Shown here in pieces: positions 23,339 to 32,935 of a stretch of 64,000 bases of DNA. This stretch comes from Halichoerus grypus (Eukaryota > Chordata > Mammalia > Carnivora > Phocidae), in assembly GCF_964656455.1 (NCBI RefSeq), contig NC_135723.1, positions 102,811,283 to 102,875,282 of the forward strand, given 5' to 3'. Below the pieces are notes generated by a model. It searched no databases. It was not told the origin of the DNA and saw only the letters and a program-made list of their open reading frames with translations. Positions within the stretch are counted from its first letter, which is position 1. Each line of letters starts with the position of its first letter. A program made the position numbers and the translations under genes.

Positions 23339-23433
23339 ATGCCGCTTGAACAGGAGGCGCAGGTGACACTCTTCAAGTGTTGTAACGACGTCGTCTTCCT
23401 TCGCGGGATGCCAAAAGGAAAAGACGCCTTATG
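23339..23433 (+). other. candidate 95-bp exon (unproven)
   Basis: An acceptor-like 'gcctacgccttctggcag' ends at 23338 and a consensus donor ATG|GTAAGT begins at 23434. Only one frame is open through the segment. It starts MPLEQEAQVTLFKCC and continues NDVVFLRGMPKGKDAL, and the segment has several CpGs. I do not recognise the peptide, and no partner exon was found, so this may be chance or a non-coding RNA exon. Confidence 0.22.
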
Positions 23434-23958
23434 GTAAGTGATCTGAACGGCAGAGGATGCTATTCTTGAAAAAGAGAGGTTTTCCTTCCCTAAAACGGCA
23501 GACCCACCAATAGCTCAGTAATATGGGTATACAAAACTGGATTAAAATATTGTTTTTAAAAAGCATTGCAGGTTTTCATCAAAATCTGTAACGACATGAA
23601 AGTCTTAATTAAATCTGAAACTCTACTCCCTAGGCCTGAGGTTTCAGTATTATTTTTCATTCTCACTGAACATCCCGTGTGATTAAAATAGAACGTACGC
23701 CATGAAATAGCCAATTATTTAAAGGAGAGTATCACTGAAACAAACCCAAAGCAAATAAAAGATCATCTCAGACTCACGGGATGTGACAGATGAAAGAGAC
23801 ACACGGGGCACGTTCATCTCCCAAAGACTTTGCATACCAGATCGCCGCGCTTCGTGATCCTCACTCTTTTCCTTTGCAGAATTGTCTGGCGTAATTGGAA
23901 GTTCTCCAAAATAACTACTTCTGACAATATGTCTAAAAATTGCAGAGCGGAGATATTA
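23434..23958. other. unique AT-rich non-coding DNA
   Basis: Repeat-free. 23540-23760 is AT-rich with TTAATTAAAT-type words and looks CNE-like, unproven. Confidence 0.3.
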
Positions 23959-23973
23959 AGGGACAATGTTCTT

Positions 23974-24172
23974 TTTTTTTTTTATTTTATTTATTTATTT
24001 GACAGAGAGAGAGAGAGATAGCGAGAGCAGGAACACAAGCAGGGGGAGTGGGAGAGGGAGAAGCAGGCCTCGTGCAGAGCAGAGAGCCCGATGCGGGGCT
24101 CGATCCCAGGATGCTGGGATCATGCCCTGAGCCGAAGGCAGACGCTTAACGACTGAGCCACCCAGGCGCCCC
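23974..24172 (-). mobile_element. young Can-SINE
   Basis: An antisense, near-consensus copy with poly-T and (TATT)n at the left and GAGCCACCCAGGCGCCCC at the right. The 15 bp TSD AGGGACAATGTTCTT is perfect (23959-23973 and 24173-24187). Confidence 0.97.
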
Positions 24173-24187
24173 AGGGACAATGTTCTT

Positions 24188-25486
24188 AATGATGAGTTCA
24201 AGCTTCTGGAACATTCCTTTGCTCACTGCCTACTCACCTGCCGTTCCTGTGCTCCAGCAGTCGGGGCGCTCCTGGCCTGCATTCTACTTCTTGGTTTATC
24301 CCCCACCTTGACCGGCTGGTGCTAAGGTCCCGCAAGTAACGGGATTCTAATGAGTTAACTACTGCGATCCATTCTTAAGACACCATTGATGATACAGGCC
24401 ACGTGCTCTCTGCCGTATTTTCCTAGCGTTGTAGACAAACGCCATCGTCTAGTAAGTGATAGTTAGGTTATGATGTGCAGAGTGTTCTTTGTGTCAAGGA
24501 TTCGGCCCGGTACAGAGAGCACACCCCATTGATACCTCTTCTAAGCGGGCAGAGGATGGGAACGCGCAGTGTCTGAGCCCGCAGTGAAGACGTCTTGGGA
24601 AACGTGTCCTGAGACCGCGGCCAGCCAGGAGGAGGACGACGTGGGGTTTGTGCGTCGGCTCCTTCTCTGATGTCAAGTAGAGAGATGTTGAAGTTTCCAG
24701 TTCAGCCCCCAAACACTTGATTCGCAGACACAATTGCCTTAATATGGGCTTGGAATGCTAAGCTGTGAGTTGTCATAGTAAAAGTGGGATTGTATTTATG
24801 GGCTGTCTCCAGAAGATGGATGTGAAAGATAACGGTTTTTAGGAAATAATAAATTTCTCATAATATGTTCAGCATGTGTGACTTACAGCCGTATCCCTGA
24901 GTCCGCACGCTCCTCTGGATGATACCTTATATGGTGTTGACTCTTCAAAAGCCCTCTGCAAAGCTTCCTACCTCTCATAACACAAGAGCTGAAAACGTGT
25001 ATTGGTAAAGGTCAGAATTAGAGTTCTGGCCATTTATTCTGTGCGTAGAGTAAAAAAAAATAAGTTTTAAGGCTTCTTTATGGACCTCTTACATGGACGG
25101 CCCTTTGAGCCGGGAAACTGGCGAGAGCTGCGTGCAGGTGCACTTAGCAAGCGGGTGTGGAACACTGAGCTCTAAGTACAGTGTGGTTCCGAGGCTGCCG
25201 GGGTGCCCTCGGGGAGGACAGGCACACGAGGCAGGGGAGGAGTCGGGTAGATGAACCTGGCCAGCAACAGCCACAGGCCCAGGGTGCAGACCACGCCGGT
25301 GACTTCCCCTAGAGCATATGAGTGGGCTTCCCCAGGTGATCAGAGGGGGCTGGGGTCACTGCTCTGCCGTTCAGGGGTCCAGGCCTGAGCAGGTGCACCC
25401 TGGTAACCCTTTGGAGCTGAGGCCTGGCAGGAGGCCGGATCTCACACTCCCTAGCCACACCACCCTTCCCTCTCCAACCTGCTCCC
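24188..25486. other. unique non-coding DNA
   Basis: No repeat is recognised. 24750-24880 is repeat-free and AT-rich. GC rises approaching the pyrimidine tract. Confidence 0.35.
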
Positions 25487-26441
25487 CAACCCCCTGCCTT
25501 CACCCATTCCCTCATCTCCTTCCCTCACCTCCTTTCCCGCACCCCTTCTCTCACCCCTTCCCTCACCTCCCTACCCTCACCCCCATCCCTCACCTCCTTC
25601 CCCACACCCCCTCACCTCCCTTCTCCCCCACACCCCTTCCCTCATCTCCCTTCTCCCACTCTCTTCCCTCACCCCCTTCCCTCACCTCCCTTCCCTCACC
25701 TCCTTTCCCCCACCCCTTCTCTCACCCCTTCCCTCACCTCCCTACCCTCACCCCCTTCCCTCACCTCCTTCCCCACACCCCTTCCCTCACCTCCCTTCTC
25801 CCACTCTCTTCCCTCACCCCCTTCCCTCACCTCCTTCCCCACACCCCTTCCCTCACCTCCCTTCTCCTACTCTCTTCCCTCACCCCCTTCCCTCACCTCC
25901 CTTCCCTCACCTCCTTCCCCACACCCCTTCCCTCACCTCCCTTCTCCCACTCTCTTCCCTCACCCCCTTTCCTCACCTCCTTTCCTCACCTCCTTCCCTC
26001 ACCTCCCTTCCTTCAATTCCTCTCCTCCCCTCCTTCCTTCACTTCCCTTCCCTCCTCCCCTCCTTATCATCACCCCTCTTTTCTACCCCTTCCCTCATGC
26101 CCACCCCTTACCCCTTCCTTCACTCCTTTCCTCACCCCCTTTCCTCACCTCCTTCCCTCACCTCCCTTCCTTCAATTCCTCCCCTACCCTCCTTCCCTCA
26201 CTTCCCTTCCCTCCCCTCCTTATCATCACCCCCCTTTTCTACCCCCTTCCCTCATGCCCTTCCCTCACTCTTTTCCTCAGCCCCTTTCCTCAACCCTTCC
26301 CTCACCTCCCTTCCCATACCTCCCTTCCCTCACCTCCTTCCCTCACCTCCTTCCCTCACCACTTCCCTCACCTCCCCACCCCCACCTCCCTTCCCCCACC
26401 CCTCTTCCCCCACCTCCCCTTTCTCACCTCTACCACCATCT
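25487..26441. repeat. long pyrimidine-rich (CCTCACCTCCCTT-type) minisatellite, nearly G-free
   Basis: About 950 bases are built from degenerate CCCTTCCCTCACCTCC units. 25540-26098 contains no G at all, and only three G's lie between 25540 and 26441. The word CCCTTCTCC(C/T)AC recurs at 25648, 25793, 25859 and 25939. A segment containing TTCAATTCCT and CCTTATCATCACCCC is repeated about 156-160 bp downstream (26012/26171 and 26062/26218). The tract generates an apparent 422-codon Pro/Ser/Leu/His/Thr frame (25318-26586), which is a translation artefact. Confidence 0.97.
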
Positions 26442-27589
26442 GGCTCTTACTCCCAGGACTAAGGATGTCTGCTCCAGGCTCTGCCCCTGCATTTTAGGAT
26501 GGAGAATTAAAGTTATTAGCAAGTCTTTTCATGGAGAAATGGGGCTCATTGGAGCCCCCTTCTCTCAGAGGGGCCTGGCCCTCTGAGACCTGTTTATTAG
26601 CACCTGGGTGTAAATTTTCCTTAACAGATCCCTGCTAATGGCAGGATTGAAATAAGAAGGGGTGCCTGTCCGCACAGATCTTAAGTGGTAGTCTAGGGAT
26701 CTGAACCCAGGTGTGACTGTGGTATCTGTGTTTGCTCAACCACCAGGGCCACAGTAGCTGAGCCCCATTTGCTGTAGCCGAGCCCCATTTTCCTCAAGAA
26801 CAAGGGTGGCGTCTCGCCAGGGCTCCAGCAAGGTGGCCTGGGGTGGGGCGCTCCAGGCCGTGCCTGCTGGACGTGGGGTTGGGAGTGACGGCACCACGCA
26901 GCCCGCCTACCCCACCTGCTCTCTGGGCACCCTTGTCCACAGCTCTGGCCTGCAGTCCTACAGAGCCGCCTCCCCAGTCTGACCCTCCCAGAACTAAGTG
27001 GGGGAAATCGAACAGAGAGGAAGGCTACCATCTGCCTCCGTGTATCCTTAAAAATTTGGACATCTGTGGGCTGATTTAGGGGGTTAATAGTAAGAGGTGC
27101 TTTTGTTTATTTGTTTGTGTTTCAAGAACCAGAGGGCTAGACAGCCTCCTTCTTGCCTCCACTAATTTCTTCCTTAGAAGTACAATCTCTGAACAATCGT
27201 CAGCAACATGAGTCCCCAAGGAGGTAGAGGAATAGTGTTAAAGGAAACAGGCTGGGATCTGTCTCATAGTACACTCAGCGAACGTTTTAGGATAGTTTCT
27301 TTTTTCCTCCCGGTGAAAGGGCGTTCATTTCCTTGTAACACGAGTTGGGCTAGACGTATGCTGAATTTTTTGAGTGAGATAGGAGGAGAGCTACACCTGC
27401 ATTCCAGTGGATGTGCCCAGTATATCAAGAGCTGGAATACTGACCCTGTGGAAAGCGGAAGGGCATGGGAGAGGATGAGACTGGCATCAAGGAGCCAGCC
27501 CGTTATTCTAATCTGAGGAGGGACTTCTCCGTGACAACTGAGTGATGGGAGGGGGAGTTTTACATTTTTTCCTGTGTGTTTCTTCTGGC
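26442..27589. other. unique non-coding DNA
   Basis: No repeat is recognised. 26580-26690 is repeat-free with TAATGG and TATTAG words; 26800-27000 is GC-rich. Confidence 0.35.
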
Positions 27590-27965
27590 AAATGGGCAGA
27601 ACTTTTGATCAACCCCAGGTCTGATTACAGGGTCTTTAATGTAAAAGGCAAAACGCATGAGACATCTAACCTGCTCAAGTTGAACTCCAGCCAAATGAAA
27701 GATGCCTCTTGCCACACATCAACGACAGGCCTCCTGCACGCGGCAGACAGCTCGGACGCTAACACTGATTTAGGGGCAGGAAGCCTGCAGTTAGAATTAA
27801 GCTGGAGGACCGCACGCTTTATATGAAAATGACAGGCAAATCTCTGGTTCCCAGAACAAACGTCATATGCTATTGTCGCAAGGCCTTTGCAAAGAAAATA
27901 GCTTTCTAGAAAAGAAGTTTCCTTGTTAAGTTTCCTTGCCCATTCTGTTCTGCCCTTCGGTGTCC
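27590..27965. promoter_or_regulatory. CNE-like unique block
   Basis: Repeat-free DNA with unusually long open frames on both strands: + 27542-27826 (94 codons) and - 27625-28173 (182 codons). Neither frame has a recognisable domain. Long overlapping openness in non-GC-rich unique DNA can reflect sequence constraint, but no function can be stated. It adjoins a CpG-rich cluster. Confidence 0.3.
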
Positions 27966-28109
27966 AAGGGGGATTTCTGGTGAAGTCCGTGGGGGAGAGG
28001 AGGATTGTTCCACTTACTGTATATTTATGGAGCCCAGCCATGTGTGGCGCACTGTGCGAAGCACGGGGAATTCGAGGCAATAAGTAAGCCACAGTCTGTG
28101 TGTCTGGAC

Positions 28110-28590
28110 ACCGGTCCCGGCTCCGTGCAATCAGCGGAGCAGGACCGAAATAAACCGCACCGCGTTCATTCACACCCGTGGAAGTAGCCTCCCCTCAGCG
28201 ACCGTGGCTGGCAGCCGCCCGAACCCTGCTCCTGCGCCATCTCCCGTATCTGGGCCCTGAGAACGCTGGCGCGTCCAACAAAACGTCTACCCGCTTCCCT
28301 TCCTTGTCGTTTGCACAGTTCCCAGTCCAGTAGTCGTCATGGCCAGCGTTTCTTGATTGTGCCACCTGACAGGCCCTGCTAGGCGGTTTCTGTGCATTTC
28401 GCCATTTACTGCAGAGCCCTGTGAGCGGGGCGCGGTCCTCACCCCCGGACGCCTGTCCAGCTGCTCACCGTCTGAGCCCGCCCGCTGCAGCAGCACTAGA
28501 GCTTTCCTGCCTGCTCCCCTTACCCCTCCCAGCCCCACAGCCTGTGCGGCGCCGCCCCGTGGATATCCCCAGCCGGGCCTTCACGAGATG
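28110..28590. promoter_or_regulatory. CpG-rich cluster (CpG-island-like)
   Basis: I count about 39 CpGs in about 480 bp by eye, in a GC-rich segment flanked by CpG-poor DNA. Part of it (about 28340-28490) resembles an antisense MIR ('gccacctgacaggccctgct', 'catttcgccatttactgcag'), so some of the GC content may come from that repeat. No TATA box or exon is recognised. An antisense L1M begins just downstream. Confidence 0.45.
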
Positions 28591-28609
28591 TCCCTTCTCC
28601 CAAAAGCAG

Positions 28610-30330
28610 TCACCATTCTGACATCTCTCACCGTGTATTTGCTTTTGCTTGCTTTTGAACTTTACAGAAATGACATTGTGAAATACATATTCTTTGTGTC
28701 AAATTGAATTTGCTCAAAATCAGGTCGGAGAGCGTCTTTCCCAGGCACTAGGAGTCCACTCGTGCATTTCTGCGGAGCATCTCATTGTGTGAACACAGCA
28801 TTGTTTAGTCCTTCTTCTGTCGACGGACATCCCGTTGGCAGACCTTCCTGTTGTTTGCAGACTTGGTTCTTCTGCACCGTGCTGTCAACGTCCTTGTACA
28901 GTATGTCTGTGCACAAACACATGCGTTTATGTTGAGGTTCGAAAGTTCTGGGTTTGAAGTTGCCAGGGATTTCCAAAGTCCTCGTGCCAGTTTACACTCC
29001 CAATGGCAGGAACACTTTTCCTCACATCCTCTCCTCTCCAGTGCTTGCAGTGGTTCAGGCCCTGTTGTGGTTGTGCTTGTCTTTGACATTCTGGTAGGTG
29101 CCTGATGGGACGTTATTGTCATTTTAATTTCCGTTTCTCTCGTGGCTAAGATGCACCAGCACCTTTTCATGCACTTGTAGTCTGCTTTCGAGACCATCCT
29201 TCCTCGAGTACCGGTGCCCATTTTTGCCCATTTTTGTTGCATCGGGTTGTCTGACTCTCCCTCCCACTAACTGATTTGTAAAAGCCATTTGTACATTCCC
29301 ATCATTAATCGTGTGATTGCAGACATCCTCTTCGTCTTCATAGCCTGCCTTCCCACACAGTGTTTTTCACAAGTGTCTTTTGAAGAACAGAATCTTAAAA
29401 TTTTGATGAAGTCTGATTTCTTAAGCTTTGCTTTTTGTTGAGTGTTTTCTATTGTTGTTTAATGAAATACTTGCCTTATTCAAGGTCATGAAAATGCTTC
29501 CCTTGGTTATTGCCTAGGATCTTTATTATAGTATGTTCGACACTGAGGTCTGTGAGGGATCCAGGATGTACTTTTGAGTGTGATGTGAGGTAGGGGTCAT
29601 GGTTCCTGTTATTTCCATATGGGTGCTGAGTTACTCCAGCACCATGACGTGAGAGCACCATCACTTCACCCACAGCAGCACTGTGATGCCTTTCTTAAAG
29701 GTTAGGAGACACGAGGCTCTGTTTCTGAGATTTCTGTTCCACTGGTTCGTATTTATCCTCAGGCTGAAGTTACAGTTTAAATTCCTACACCTTTAACATA
29801 AATCTTATTAACTAATAGTTTAAGTGCTTCAGAAATCTTCTTCAAGATTGTATTTACTATTCTTTACCCTTTACATTTTCATAAAAATTTTAGAATCAAA
29901 GTGTCAAATTACACACAGTGTGCATGTGTGCGCATACCCATGCCGTGATTGGGACTTTGGGTTGAGATTGCATTCTATCTATATGAGATGAAACTGATGA
30001 GAATTTACATATTTACAATATAAAATTTTCCAATCCATGAATGTGATGTACTTCTCCATTTATTTATATCTGTAATTACTTCGAATAACATTTTAAAGTT
30101 CTCTGTGTAGAGAATTTGCACATTTTTATGAGGTTGATTTCTAAGCACTTAGTGGTTGTGATGCTAATATACAAGCTTTTATTCTTTTCTTTTGGTTTTC
30201 TATTTTTTTCCATTTCATTTCCCTTCTGTTCACTTTCTATTTGTTTATATTAGTGAAATGGAAATACAATTGAGACTAATTTTGTATTGACTTTGCATTT
30301 TCTTGGGTCTGAATTTAGAACTTAATGTTT
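28610..30330 (-). mobile_element. ancient L1M LINE remnant (ORF2 and 3' region)
   Basis: Old L1 landmarks are visible in antisense order: 'tgcttttgaactttacagaa' (3' UTR-like), 'ttctgtcgacggacatcc', 'cactcccaatggcagg', 'ttttgttgcatcgggttgtc', 'gaagtctgatttcttaagct', 'tctgttccactggttcgta' and 'tgaggttgatttctaagcac'. The frames are shattered by many stops and indels. A 145-codon minus frame (28805-29242) is a chance remnant within it. Heavy divergence marks a pre-carnivoran insertion. Borders are approximate. Confidence 0.75.
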
Positions 30331-30539
30331 TATATGGTTTTGTGATTTTATTTTTCCTTATGGTAAGAGAATATTTTGGACTTGTTTCCTTATCTCTATA
30401 GTACTTAGCCATATAGTGACAAACTAAATGCTTAACTAGTTGATTTGTTGACTGATGGTTTTTGTAAGGAACTTCAGTCTGTTCTGGTTACTTTAAAAAT
30501 GAGAACTTATCAGGCCACCTCTCTCCATGGTCAGGTCAT

Positions 30540-31560
30540 TCCAGCTAAATCTAAGACATTAAATGTAACTAAATCCCAGGGACTTCTCAATCATTTTGTA
30601 AATTATAACTTTTAAAACAAAAAAAATAGCCTTCTCTTGATAAGATATGTGCATATTCCTGCAGGTGTTTTTGCACCACAGCACATCTTACTGAGGGTCA
30701 TTTTGGTTGAATTAATGTAAAATTCAGTGTGCATAAAATAAAGAAAAAATAATTAAAAACCAGAAAGAATAAAAATAGTGGAAGTTGCTTAGCACATTTT
30801 GTTGAAATTTGATGCTACACATTAGCACCTTGTATTTTGAGAGTTAAAAAAATAAATAAAACTTTATTGAGCAAAAGTTTCACTCAAACCTATTATTTAG
30901 TGCAAAACTCATTGTTAAAATGAAAGCATCCTAATGCTGCGTTTTGTCATCCTCGCATATATTTTAAATGAACAATGAACAGTGAATGTCGGACCTTAAC
31001 ATGTAAAGCAGGAGGTTAAAGTAAAAGAAAAAATATTCATCTAGAATTAAAATTTGAAAGCCACATTAGCTTTCCTTGATCTTATACCAAACAGCGCCTC
31101 TTTCATTAATGCGTTATCTTTAGAAAGTAGCCCGGGTTTGTCGGAATTGAAGTAAGATTCATTTAATCAGCTATCATAGTTCATCTGTTAAATTACAGTA
31201 CTTTGCTCTCCATTTGTAAAATAATTTTCAAACTAATGAAGTAAGGTCAATTGCATGCAGTTTTATTCCAGCCAAATTGCTGTTAATTGCATCAAAGGCT
31301 TTGGTAAGGTCAATAAATGTTGCCTTTTTATATCCTCTCTTGAAAATGGCAGAAAATAAACTTCTTTTCTCTGTAATGCATTCAGGCTGGGGGCAGCTCA
31401 TAGCAGGTGGACTATTCAATTTTCATTACCTGATTTGAAAGTGTTCCATTTCTGAGGAATGGTAGGAGGGATTGAAGTTACCAAAGCAGCTTTTGAAAAG
31501 ATACGTTTATCACAAGTTCTCTTTGTTACTCTTTAGTAATGGTGGTGCTGTCTCTCAGAG
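30540..31560. promoter_or_regulatory. extended AT-rich CNE-like block
   Basis: About 1 kb without Can-SINE, L1, MIR or microsatellite. It carries many short AT-rich regulatory-like words, including ATCAAAGG (TCF/LEF-like, in 'gcatcaaaggctttgg') and TTAATTGCATC. It encloses the reverse-transcriptase-like fossil listed separately. Persistence of a readable ancient protein motif suggests the block has evolved slowly, but this is inference. Confidence 0.4.
31235..31410 (-). pseudogene. fossil non-LTR reverse-transcriptase fragment (motif A)
   Basis: The minus-strand frame reads KRGYKKATFIDLTKAFDAIN. FIDLTKAFD fits motif A of non-LTR retrotransposon reverse transcriptases (F-x-D-L-x-K/A-A-F/Y-D-T/A-V/I), where the Asp residues belong to the catalytic region. 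The upstream residues (CITEKRSLFSAIFKRG) also sit where such proteins carry a 'T-E-Q-V-L-x-L...I-x-x-G-F' segment. It is not L1 ORF2, whose motif A differs. Only about 45-55 codons remain, and a stop follows soon after. It lies in a repeat-free, CNE-like block, which suggests an ancient retroelement fragment kept as DNA and not as protein. The alternative is a chance 12-residue match. Confidence 0.45.
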
Positions 31561-32029
31561 ACAGGCTTCTACTCAACAACGCAATAATGGTTGTGGGCTT
31601 TGACTTCTTTGAAGTTAATGGTAATCACTCCGGACCACCACAGCCCTTGCCCCTTCACTTTCTTTGCTACAAACAGTAAACATTTGCAGGTCAGCTCAAC
31701 TCTATTGATAGTGTGAGGTGTGCAGGCTGGCTAACTCGGTGGGTCCAGCGTCCTGGGCCAGGGTAATGAAGAGCAAGGTACCCCATGGGCGATCAGGATC
31801 TTGCAGTGACCTCATGAATTCAGCAGACCTGGCACAGTTCTTAGGACTTAATCAAATTTTCAGTAACTTTTATCCCATAATGTGCCCATTTTTCTACCCA
31901 TCTCAGTTTGTAAGCTGGTAACGCCATGTGTGTGCACGTGTGCGTATGCACTTGCATATTGCTTCTCTAGGAGCCCTGCCTGACCCAGGATCAGTACGTG
32001 CCCTCCTCCTCCTCCCCCAACTCTAGGAG
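31561..32029. other. unique non-coding DNA
   Basis: No repeat is recognised. Confidence 0.35.
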
Positions 32030-32260
32030 CCTCTATCCTGCCTCATTCTCCAGAGCACTCATTGGCTGCAGCTGCCAATGGAGTCTGTTGTCCACTGTCT
32101 CCCCTCACTAGCCCCCCAGCTCCTAGAGGACTGGTTTTGTCTTTCTCTGTTCCTTTGTTCCATTGAGGCATTCCCAGCCCCTGGAGCAACACCTGCATAG
32201 GAAACTTTCCAGACCATTTGTTGAGGGAATGAATGAATTCATGAATAAATAAATTTGTGC
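32030..32260 (+). repeat. L2 LINE 3' end remnant
   Basis: A pyrimidine-rich stretch (ggttttgtctttctctgttc, cattcccagcccctggagca) ends with 'gttgagggaatgaatgaatt', the L2 3' terminal pattern (cccagcacctagcacagtgcc ... tgttgaatgaatgaa). Confidence 0.5.
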
Positions 32261-32339
32261 ACTATTAATATATGGGTAAGAAAAGAACTGTGGAATCGTT
32301 TGAGAGGCACTTCCCCAAACACAGGGGTTGTTAGATATA

Positions 32340-32530
32340 GGCTGGATAAATTCAAAGAAAGTTCACTAGGAATGGTGGTGCCAAATGATTGTTATGTACT
32401 CGGAATCATAAACACAGTATGAATTATACCTTTTCTTGCATGGAATTAATTACCAAGGACATTAATTACCTGCATATTTACATCCCACATTCTTACCATC
32501 CTGGAATAGGTCTTGAGATCAGCAAACATT
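32340..32530. promoter_or_regulatory. CNE-like block with paired TTAATTACC sites
   Basis: TTAATTACC occurs at 32446-32454 and again at 32462-32470, a 16-bp spacing on the same strand. The second copy is part of TAATTACCTGCA (32463-32474), the same 12-mer found at 22736-22747. Such spacing suits dimeric or adjacent homeodomain binding. Function is inferred. Confidence 0.35.
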
Positions 32531-32582
32531 TTTTTTTCACATATAGACTCTACTACATGGGTTATTGATCATAATAATGGCA

Positions 32583-32720
32583 GGTAACATTTACTGAGCA
32601 CCTGTTTTTAGAAACTTTTACAAAAGGGTGAACCCAGAGACATTAACCAGTAACTAGTAAGCTGGTAGAGCCTGGGTCTGACCCAAGGAAATCCAACTCC
32701 AGAGCCTGCATTCCCAACCC
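32583..32720 (-). repeat. MIR SINE remnant
   Basis: 'taacatttactgagcacctg' followed by 'agtaactagtaagctggtag' and 'agcctgggtctgacccaagg' is the antisense MIR order. Confidence 0.6.
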
Positions 32721-32779
32721 TGACAAGTGAATACGCCCAGTGAAGCTCAGATAAATAGACAGTGTGGCAGCTAAATATG

Positions 32780-32935
32780 TTGATTAATCAAGGAAGCCTT
32801 CTTGGAGAACGTAAATGCTGGCCTTAAACCTAGAACGTCCCAAAGCTGCAGGAAGGTGCGGAAGGTAGGAATGTCTTCCTTGGGCAGATGGAGATGATGT
32901 TAGAGCTGGCTCCAGAAGGGCTGTGTGCAGGGGAA
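32780..32935 (-). repeat. L2 LINE remnant
   Basis: 'ggaagccttcttggagaacg' and 'gctgcaggaaggtgcggaag' match the antisense L2 'ggaaggcttcctggaggagg...' wording. Confidence 0.4.

Noticed and set aside
25318..26586. 422-codon plus-strand open frame rich in Pro, Ser, Leu, His and Thr
   Set aside because: It is the translation of a nearly G-free pyrimidine minisatellite, where stop codons (all need G or a TAA) are rare. No domain, no splice borders.
27625..28173. 182-codon minus-strand frame
   Set aside because: Longest non-repeat frame, but no recognisable domain, no convincing splice sites, and it overlaps another frame and a CpG cluster. Kept only as a hint of constraint.
28805..29242. 145-codon minus-strand frame
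   Set aside because: Lies inside an ancient antisense L1M; a chance opening in decayed ORF2 sequence.
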